Source: Pseudomonas sp. JM0905a
GTDB lineage: Bacteria > Pseudomonadota > Gammaproteobacteria > Pseudomonadales > Pseudomonadaceae
Length of the DNA: 64,000 bases
Direction of reading: 5' to 3'
Assembly (NCBI RefSeq): GCF_014700075.1
Contig: NZ_JACXBU010000003.1
Span: forward strand, 1-64,000
Position numbers and translations under genes: made by a program. Position 1 is the stretch's first letter. Each line of letters starts with the position of its first letter. The notes under the pieces were generated by a model. That model was not told the DNA's origin and did no database searches. It saw only the letters and a program-made list of their open reading frames with translations. Shown in pieces: positions 58,532-64,000 of this stretch.

Positions 58532-60679
58532 TCAGTACTTGCCGTAGTAGCCTTCCTTCAAGGCCTCGAACAGGTTGGCGGCGGTGTGCACTTCGCCGTC
58601 GTACTCCACTTCTTCGTTACCGCGCAGCTCCACCAGGGTGCCGTCCTCCAACTCGAAGCGGTAAACCGTCCTCTCCAGATCCGCGTCCTTCACCAGTACG
58701 CCCTGGAAGGCCACCGGATTGAAGCGGAAGGTGGTGCAACCCTTGAGACCCTGGCGCCAGGCGTGCAGATAGATGTCCTTGAACGCTTCGAAGGGGAAGT
58801 CGGTGGGTACGTTGGCAGTCTTGGAGATGGACGAGTCGATCCACTTTTGCGCCGCCGCCTGCATATCCACGTGCTCGGCCGGGCTGATGTCGTCAGCGCT
58901 GACGAAATAATCCGGCAAGCGCTGCGCCGGATGCTCGGCATCCGGCCGGGCCTGGCTGTTGATGAGGGAGCGGTAGGCCAGCAGCTCATAACTGCGGACC
59001 TCGATCTTCTCCTTGGTCTTGCGCCCGGGGCGGATCAGGTTGCGCGAATACTGGTGGGCGTAGCTCGGCTCGATGCCGTTGGAGGCGTTGTTCGCCAGGC
59101 TGAGGCTGATGGTGCCGGTGGGTGCGATGGAACTGTGGTGAGTGAAGCGCGCGCCCACTTCGGCCAGCTCGGCCACCAGTTCCGGGGCATGTTCGGCGAC
59201 ACGCTGCATGTAACGGGAATAGCGGGCGTGGAGAATGCGACCGGGCACGCGGTCACCCACCTTGTAGCCGTCGTCGACCATTTCCGGACGCTTGCGCAGC
59301 ATGGCGGCGGTGACCTCGTAGTCGAGCGCCAGGACAGGCGCCGGCCCTTTCTCCCGCGCCAGTTCCAAGGCCACCTGCCAGCCGGCCAGGGCCATTTCCC
59401 TCGCCACTTCCTCGGTGAATACGCAGGCCTCGGTGCTGCCGTAGCGCAACCGCAGCAGCGCAAGGGCCGAGCCCAGCCCGAGGAAGCCCATGCCGTGGCG
59501 GCGCTTGCCGAGGATTTCCTCGCGCTGCTGCGCCAACGGCAGGCCATTGATCTCCACCACGTTGTCGAGCATGCGGGTGAAGACCCGCACGACGGCGCGG
59601 AAGCGCTCCCAGTCGAAGTGTGCGTCCTCGGTGAATGGCTCTTCGACGAAGGCGGTGAGGTTGATCGAACCCAGCAGGCAGGAGCCATAAGGAGGAAGTG
59701 GCTGCTCCCCGCACGGATTGGTCGCGCGGATCGCCTCGCACCACCAGTTGTTGTTCAGCTCGTTGACCCGGTCGATGAGGATGAAACCGGGCTCGGCGAA
59801 ATCGTAGGTGGAGACCATGATCATGTCCCACAGATGCCGGGCCTGGACGCGGCCGTAGACCTTGCAGGCCACCAGGCCGTCCTCGCGGGTGATGTAGCCC
59901 TCATGCACCGGCCAGTCACGCCAGATCACCTGGGTCGAATCACCGAAGTCGAGTTCCTCGCGCTCCTTCGGGTGCACCGGGTAGAGCAACGGCCATTCGG
60001 TGTCATTCTCCACCGCGTGCATGAAGGCATCGCTCACCAGCAGACTGAGGTTGAACTGGCGCAGGCGGCCGTCCTCGCGCTTGGCGCGGATGAACTCACG
60101 CACGTCCGGATGGCAGACGTCGAAGGTGCCCATCTGCGCACCACGGCGGCCGCCGGCGGAGCTCACGGTGAAGCACATCTTGTCGTAGATATCCATGAAG
60201 GACAGCGGCCCGCTGGTCTGCGCGCCTGCCCCGGAAACATAGGCGCCATGGGGGCGCAGGGTGCTGAATTCGTAACCGATGCCGCAGCCGGCCTTGAGGG
60301 TGAGCCCGGCTTCATGGACCTTGCCGAGGATGTCGTCCATGGAGTCGAGGATGGTGCCGGAAACGGTGCAATTGATGGTGGAAGTGGCCGGCTTGATGTC
60401 CTGGGCGCCAGCGTTGGAAATGATGCGCCCGGCGGGGATAGCGCCGTTGCGCAGGGCCCAGAGGAAGCGTTCGTACCAGTGCTCGCGGGCTGCCGCATCG
60501 GACTCCACCTCCGACAGGGCGCGGGCCACGCGCTGCCAGGTGGCGTCAGGGGTGAGATCGATCGGCGTACCGTCCTTGTGCTTGAGGCGGTACTTGCTGT
60601 CCCAGATGTCTTGCGACGCCGCCTGCAAGGCGATGCCGTGGTTACCCTGGACCTGCCGGGGGGTTCCCGTCCTGGCCAT
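58532..60679 (-). CDS. nrdJa: Class II ribonucleotide reductase, catalytic part NrdJa
   Basis: 715 residues with the RNR barrel: GAQDIKPATSTINCTVSGTI with the redox-active Cys, CGIGYEFSTLRPHGA, EAIRATNPCGEQPLPPYGSCLLGSINL with the thiyl Cys and neighbouring Asn/Glu, and APTGTISLSLANNASNGIEP. The enzyme uses adenosylcobalamin to generate the radical and works with or without oxygen. The start MARTGTPRQVQGNHG at 60679 follows GGAGGGCAGCGG. It heads the nrdJa-nrdJb operon; an ANR box lies about 63 bp upstream. Confidence 0.95.
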   Translation of the reverse strand: MARTGTPRQVQGNHGIALQAASQDIWDSKYRLKHKDGTPIDLTPDATWQRVARALSEVESDAAAREHWYERFLWALRNGAIPAGRIISNAGAQDIKPATSTINCTVSGTILDSMDDILGKVHEAGLTLKAGCGIGYEFSTLRPHGAYVSGAGAQTSGPLSFMDIYDKMCFTVSSAGGRRGAQMGTFDVCHPDVREFIRAKREDGRLRQFNLSLLVSDAFMHAVENDTEWPLLYPVHPKEREELDFGDSTQVIWRDWPVHEGYITREDGLVACKVYGRVQARHLWDMIMVSTYDFAEPGFILIDRVNELNNNWWCEAIRATNPCGEQPLPPYGSCLLGSINLTAFVEEPFTEDAHFDWERFRAVVRVFTRMLDNVVEINGLPLAQQREEILGKRRHGMGFLGLGSALALLRLRYGSTEACVFTEEVAREMALAGWQVALELAREKGPAPVLALDYEVTAAMLRKRPEMVDDGYKVGDRVPGRILHARYSRYMQRVAEHAPELVAELAEVGARFTHHSSIAPTGTISLSLANNASNGIEPSYAHQYSRNLIRPGRKTKEKIEVRSYELLAYRSLINSQARPDAEHPAQRLPDYFVSADDISPAEHVDMQAAAQKWIDSSISKTANVPTDFPFEAFKDIYLHAWRQGLKGCTTFRFNPVAFQGVLVKDADLERTVYRFELEDGTLVELRGNEEVEYDGEVHTAANLFEALKEGYYGKY

Positions 60680-60734
60680 CCGCTGCCCTCCCTCGATGAA
60701 GAGTCCAGACTAGTCTGACCACGAATGCCGGCCG

Positions 60735-60748
60735 TTGATTCACATCAA
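60735..60748. promoter_or_regulatory. ANR/DNR box upstream of nrdJab
   Basis: TTGAT-TCAC-ATCAA is a perfect match to the ANR/DNR/FNR consensus TTGAT-N4-ATCAA, 56 bp before the nrdJa start codon on the minus strand. Oxygen-limited induction of nrdJab fits the enzyme's independence from oxygen and the known control of this operon in P. aeruginosa. Confidence 0.85.
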
Positions 60749-60856
60749 GACGGCCCGCGGCCCCTCTCTCACCTTAGCAGTCCGTGCGAAATGCCCTTGT
60801 AGGGTAGGCCGGGCGGCAAACCGCTTCAGCCCACCGGAGGGAAGGGCGAGCAATAC

Positions 60857-61771
60857 TCAGAGCGCCTCCAGGCACCCCGCCAGGCCGTCGCCCAGGTTCT
60901 GCAGCAGCTTCTCGTAGCCATTGGCGGCCACTGGGGCGCTCATCCCCAGGGCATCCAGTTCGGCCAGGCGCACCGAGAGGCCGGCGGTCAGGGTGTCGGC
61001 CAAGCGCGGGCGTACCGGCGGCTCGCTGAACACGCAGCTCGGGCCGGCCGCCTGCAACCGCTCCCGCATCGCGGCGACGTGGCGGGCGCCGGGCTGGACT
61101 TCGCTGGCGACGCTGAAGACGCCGGCATGGCGCAAGCCGTAAGCCGCCTCGAAATAGTCGAAGGCCTCGTGGAAGACGAAGAACGGCTTGTCGGCAACCT
61201 TGGCCATGCGCGCCTTGAGGGTGGCATCGAGTTGGTCGAGGCGGCCCTGGAACGCCGTCAGGTTGGCCTGGTAGCGTGCGGCGTTGGCCGGGTCGGCGGC
61301 AGCCAGGTCGGCGGCCATGCGCGCGGCGATCACCCGGGCGTTGGCCGGCAGCAGCCAGAGGTGGGCGTCCAGGGAGCCGGGGCGATGGTCATGGTCGTGC
61401 TCGTGTTCGTCGTGCTCGCCTTCATGCTCATCCTGCAGCGCCTCGAAGTGGCGCAGGGTCATGCCGGGTTCACTCTGCACTGCCACGCTGGGCTTGTCGC
61501 GCCCTGTCAGCACACGGGGCAGGAAGCCTTCGAGGTCGGGGCCGACCCAGTAGAACAGGTCAGCCTCACGTACCCGGCGCACGTCGGAAGGGCGCAGGGC
61601 GAACTGGTGCGGCGAGGCTCCGGGGGGCAGCAGCACATCCGGCTGGCCGGCGCCGCCCTGCACGGCTGCGGCGATCAGTTGCAGCGGCTTGATGCTGGTC
61701 AGCAGGCGTACGTCGGCCTGGGCCGACAAGGCGCAGGCGCTGAGGAACAGGGAGACGAATAGACGGAACAC
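60857..61771 (-). CDS. znuA: Zinc ABC transporter periplasmic binding protein ZnuA
   Basis: 304 residues: signal peptide (LFVSLFLSACALSAQA), a cluster A-I solute-binding fold with the metal ligands in LLPPGASPHQFALRPSD, LDAHLWLLPANARVI and FFVFHEAFDYFEAAYG, and a His/Asp/Glu-rich loop (EGEHDEHEHDHDH, about residues 117-130), which marks the zinc-specific members. It captures zinc for the ZnuBC importer. Divergent from zur across a 64-bp gap holding a Zur box. Confidence 0.93.
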   Translation of the reverse strand: MFRLFVSLFLSACALSAQADVRLLTSIKPLQLIAAAVQGGAGQPDVLLPPGASPHQFALRPSDVRRVREADLFYWVGPDLEGFLPRVLTGRDKPSVAVQSEPGMTLRHFEALQDEHEGEHDEHEHDHDHRPGSLDAHLWLLPANARVIAARMAADLAAADPANAARYQANLTAFQGRLDQLDATLKARMAKVADKPFFVFHEAFDYFEAAYGLRHAGVFSVASEVQPGARHVAAMRERLQAAGPSCVFSEPPVRPRLADTLTAGLSVRLAELDALGMSAPVAANGYEKLLQNLGDGLAGCLEAL

Positions 61772-61794
61772 GGCACAGACTCGGCGGGAAAAGA

Positions 61795-61807
61795 GTTATA
61801 GAATAAC
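61795..61807. promoter_or_regulatory. Zur box in the znuA-zur divergent promoter
   Basis: GTTAT-AGA-ATAAC is a perfect 5-3-5 palindrome fitting the gammaproteobacterial Zur consensus (GTTATAnnATAAC type). It lies midway between the znuA start (24 bp away) and the zur start (29 bp away), so bound Zur would block both directions. Confidence 0.85.
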
Positions 61808-61835
61808 GTCTCTTTCTCCAGACGTCGCCGCCGCC

Positions 61836-62336
61836 ATGCTCAAGCCGATCAGCGCAAAAGCCCCCCTGGCCTGCCGCCCCCACGACCACTCCCATTGCGT
61901 GTCCAACGCCCTGGCCGAGGCCGAAGCCATCTGCGGCCAGCAGGGCCTGCGCCTGACCGCCTTGCGCAAACGCGTGCTGGAACTGGTGTGGCAGAGCCAC
62001 AAGCCGCTGGGCGCCTACGACATCCTCGGCGTGCTGACCGAGGAAGATGGCCGCCGCGCAGCGCCGCCCACCGTCTACCGTGCCCTGGACTTTCTCCTGG
62101 AAAACGGCCTGGTGCACCGCATCGCATCGCTCAACGCCTTCGTCGGCTGCAACCATCCGGGCGAGTCCCACCAGGGCCAGTTCCTCATCTGCCGCAATTG
62201 CCAGACAGCCATCGAGCTGGAGCAATCGAGCATCAGCCAGGCCATCGTCGACAGCGCGAAATCCGTCGGCTTCGTCGTCGAAGGCCAGACCGTCGAAGTC
62301 GTCGGTCTCTGTGCCAGCTGCCAGGTGGCCGCATGA
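61836..62336 (+). CDS. zur: Zinc uptake regulator Zur (Fur family; Np20 in P. aeruginosa)
   Basis: 166 residues. A His-containing start (PHDHSHC) is followed by the Fur-type winged helix ([31 protein letters not shown], then [20 protein letters not shown]) and the metal-binding dimer domain with [22 protein letters not shown] and VVGLCASCQ, giving two CxxC zinc sites. I start at ATG 61836; the frame is open for 49 codons upstream but crosses the Zur box. It represses znuA and its own operon when zinc is bound. Overlaps znuC by 4 bp. Confidence 0.92.
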   Translation: MLKPISAKAPLACRPHDHSHCVSNALAEAEAICGQQGLRLTALRKRVLELVWQSHKPLGAYDILGVLTEEDGRRAAPPTVYRALDFLLENGLVHRIASLNAFVGCNHPGESHQGQFLICRNCQTAIELEQSSISQAIVDSAKSVGFVVEGQTVEVVGLCASCQVAA

Positions 62337-63133
62337 GCGACGTCCTGATCCGCCTCGACAAGATCGGCGTCGACTTCGCGGGCCAGCCAGTCCTGCAGGA
62401 CGTGCACCTGGCCGTGAAGGCTGGAGAGATCGTCACCCTGATCGGCCCCAACGGCGCCGGCAAGACCACCCTGGTGCGCACCGTGCTCGGCCTGCTCAAG
62501 CCGGACAAGGGCGATGTCTGGCGCAAGCCGCGCCTGCATATCGGCTACATGCCGCAGAAGCTCCAGGTAGATGCCACGCTGCCGCTCACCGTGCTGCGCT
62601 TCCTGCGCCTGGTGCCGGGTGTCGACCGCAAGGCGGCCCTCGGCGCGCTGGATGAAGTAGGGGCCGCCCAGGTAATCGACAGCCCGCTGCAGAACATCTC
62701 CGGCGGTGAGTTGCAGCGCGTGCTGCTGGCCCGCGCCCTGCTGCGCGAGCCCGAACTGCTGGTGCTGGACGAGCCGGTGCAGGGCGTCGATGTCGCCGGC
62801 CAGGCCGAGCTCTACCGCCTGATCAGCCGCCTGCGCGACCGCCACGGCTGCGGCGTACTGATGGTCTCCCACGACCTGCACCTGGTGATGAGCGCCACCG
62901 ACCAGGTGGTCTGCCTGAACCGCCACGTCTGCTGCTCCGGCCACCCGGAGCAGGTCAGCGGCGACCCGGCCTTCGTCGAGCTGTTCGGCCAGGACGCCAA
63001 GAGCCTCGCGGTCTATCACCACCACCACGATCACGCCCACGACCTGCATGGCGAAGTGGTAAAGCAACCTTTCCCCAGCGGCACCCGTTTCACTCCCGTC
63101 CACCAGCACGGCCCCGACTGCAACCATGGCTGA
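62333..63133 (+). CDS. znuC: Zinc ABC transporter ATP-binding protein ZnuC
   Basis: 266 residues. Walker [10 protein letters not shown] (residues 38-46), signature [16 protein letters not shown], Walker B LLVLDEP and switch His in VSHDLHLV are all present. The C-terminus is rich in His ([14 protein letters not shown]), a feature of zinc-uptake ATPases that probably senses or buffers zinc. It overlaps zur by 4 bp and znuB by 8 bp, so zur, znuC and znuB are translated together. Confidence 0.95.
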   Translation: MSDVLIRLDKIGVDFAGQPVLQDVHLAVKAGEIVTLIGPNGAGKTTLVRTVLGLLKPDKGDVWRKPRLHIGYMPQKLQVDATLPLTVLRFLRLVPGVDRKAALGALDEVGAAQVIDSPLQNISGGELQRVLLARALLREPELLVLDEPVQGVDVAGQAELYRLISRLRDRHGCGVLMVSHDLHLVMSATDQVVCLNRHVCCSGHPEQVSGDPAFVELFGQDAKSLAVYHHHHDHAHDLHGEVVKQPFPSGTRFTPVHQHGPDCNHG

Positions 63134-63911
63134 TTTCCTGCTCAACGCACTGCTCGCCGGCCTCGCCCTGGCCCTGGTGGCCGGCCCCCTCGGCTCCTTC
63201 GTGGTCTGGCGGCGCATGGCCTATTTCGGCGACACCCTGTCCCACGCCGCGCTGCTCGGCGTGGCCCTGGGCCTGATGCTGGACGTCAGCCCGACCCTGG
63301 CCGTGACCGTCGGCTGCGTCTTGCTCGCGGTGCTGCTGGTCACCCTGCAACAGCGCCAGCCGCTGGCGTCGGACACGCTGCTGGGCATCCTCGCCCACAG
63401 CACCCTGTCCCTGGGTCTCGTGGCCCTGAGCTTCATGAGCGAAGTGCGTATCGACCTGATGGGCTACCTGTTCGGCGACCTGCTGGCGGTCAGCCGCACC
63501 GACCTCGCCTGGATCCTCGGCGGCAGCGCCCTGGTGCTGCTGGTGCTGATCCCCATGTGGCGGCCGCTGCTGGCGATTACCGTGCACGAGGAACTGGCGC
63601 GGGTGGAAGGCCTGCCGGTGGCGGCCATCCGCCTCGCCCTGATGCTGCTGATCGCAGTGGTAATCGCCGTGGCGATGAAGATCGTCGGCGTGCTGCTGAT
63701 CACCTCGCTGCTGATCATTCCGGCCGCCGCCGCCCAGCGCCACGCGCGCAGCCCCGAGCAGATGGCCCTGGGCGCCAGCCTGCTGGGCCTGGTGGCGGTC
63801 TGCGCGGGCCTCGCGCTGTCCTGGTTCAAGGACACCCCGGCCGGCCCGTCCATCGTGGTTTCCGCCGCCAGCCTGTTCCTCTTCAGCTTTGCGCTGCCGC
63901 GCCGCGCCTGA
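63126..63911 (+). CDS. znuB: Zinc ABC transporter permease ZnuB
   Basis: 261 residues with about seven to eight transmembrane helices of the ABC-3 permease family: [35 protein letters not shown] near the start, [23 protein letters not shown] in the middle and [19 protein letters not shown]. It passes zinc from ZnuA across the inner membrane. It starts inside znuC. Its 3' end overlaps the last 29 bases of a convergent minus-strand gene. Confidence 0.95.
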   Translation: MADFLLNALLAGLALALVAGPLGSFVVWRRMAYFGDTLSHAALLGVALGLMLDVSPTLAVTVGCVLLAVLLVTLQQRQPLASDTLLGILAHSTLSLGLVALSFMSEVRIDLMGYLFGDLLAVSRTDLAWILGGSALVLLVLIPMWRPLLAITVHEELARVEGLPVAAIRLALMLLIAVVIAVAMKIVGVLLITSLLIIPAAAAQRHARSPEQMALGASLLGLVAVCAGLALSWFKDTPAGPSIVVSAASLFLFSFALPRRA

Positions 63912-64000
63912 GGTCGGCAAGCACCAGGGACGCGGCCTTCTCCGCGATCATCAGGGTGGGAGAGCAGGTGTTGCCGGAGACGATTTCCGGCATCACCGAG
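63883..64000 (-). CDS. GMC oxidoreductase, C-terminal end (partial)
   Basis: Only the last 38 codons are in the window; the gene continues past the right edge. The visible sequence contains [27 protein letters not shown], the conserved C-terminal FAD/substrate-site segment of GMC flavoenzymes (choline or alcohol dehydrogenase type), followed by a short Arg/Ala tail and TGA at 63883-63885. Substrate cannot be told from this fragment. The stop codon lies inside the end of znuB. Confidence 0.75.
   Translation of the reverse strand, partial: SVMPEIVSGNTCSPTLMIAEKAASLVLADLRRGAAAQS

Noticed and set aside
1-64000. Prophage, integrative element or defence island
   Set aside because: No integrase, transposase, toxin-antitoxin, restriction or phage structural gene is visible and composition is even throughout.

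Overview
The window is chromosomal DNA of a Pseudomonas of the P. aeruginosa / P. resinovorans type. It is GC-rich, with dense bacterial operons and ordinary SD-led starts. From about 36.8 kb to the right end the gene order largely follows the P. aeruginosa segment from gltP to znuB (gltP, algB-kinB, ampDh2, dgcH, an EEP-family gene, dsbA, cytochrome c4, engB, ersA, polA, thrB, nrdJab, znuA/zur-znuCB). That order is recalled from knowledge of the genus, not computed. I see no phage, integrase, transposase, CRISPR array or tRNA. The mobile-looking content is limited to intergenic palindromic repeats.

Region by region. 1-434 is the leader of a ribosomal RNA operon running off the left edge (boxA plus three tandem promoters). 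435-4011 is a glutarate catabolism locus (CoA-transferase, glutaryl-CoA dehydrogenase, divergent LysR regulator). 4098-10052 is a DUF1302 / DUF1329 pair with a MalT-like LuxR regulator and a perfect palindrome in front. 10742-13667 is the proton-pumping transhydrogenase pntAA-pntAB-pntB. 13981-19516 holds an acetyl-CoA hydrolase/transferase-family enzyme, twin DUF1127 small proteins with matching leaders, twin DUF2388 secreted proteins and a DUF4105 protein whose best start codon is CTG. 19670-29085 is mostly transport (AEC, CitMHS, TerC, Na/Pi, bile-acid-symporter family) with a GFA enzyme, a small secreted repeat protein, an AraC regulator and an SDR epimerase.

29207-33592 looks like an oxygen / c-di-GMP signalling unit. 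It contains an ANR-like box, a small ORF, a structured RNA ending in a strong terminator, a globin-PAS-GGDEF-EAL protein, and an overlapping PAS chemoreceptor. 33654-39084 holds GNAT, DUF2914 and gate-domain proteins, gltP and wrbA.

39398-41346 is the most unusual stretch. Several very small genes lie on the minus strand behind two copies of one regulatory module. Each module has a sigma-54 promoter of consensus form, two TGCA-N3-TGCA palindromes 31 bp apart about 80-110 bp upstream, and a leader hairpin carrying an RsmA-like GGA loop. They sit beside algB, which encodes an NtrC-type activator with an intact GAFTGA sigma-54 contact motif, and its kinase gene kinB. This is my leading candidate for an undescribed regulon.

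44934-53300 carries cell-envelope and redox genes (AmpDh2, MarC, cryptochrome-DASH, DgcH, EEP hydrolase, DsbA, two c-type cytochromes, EngB). 53310-53440 is the small RNA ErsA, followed by polA, a DUF2782 gene, thrB, the class II ribonucleotide reductase nrdJab behind an ANR box, and the zinc-uptake locus znuA / zur-znuC-znuB around a Zur box. The last 118 bases are the 3' end of a GMC oxidoreductase gene on the minus strand.
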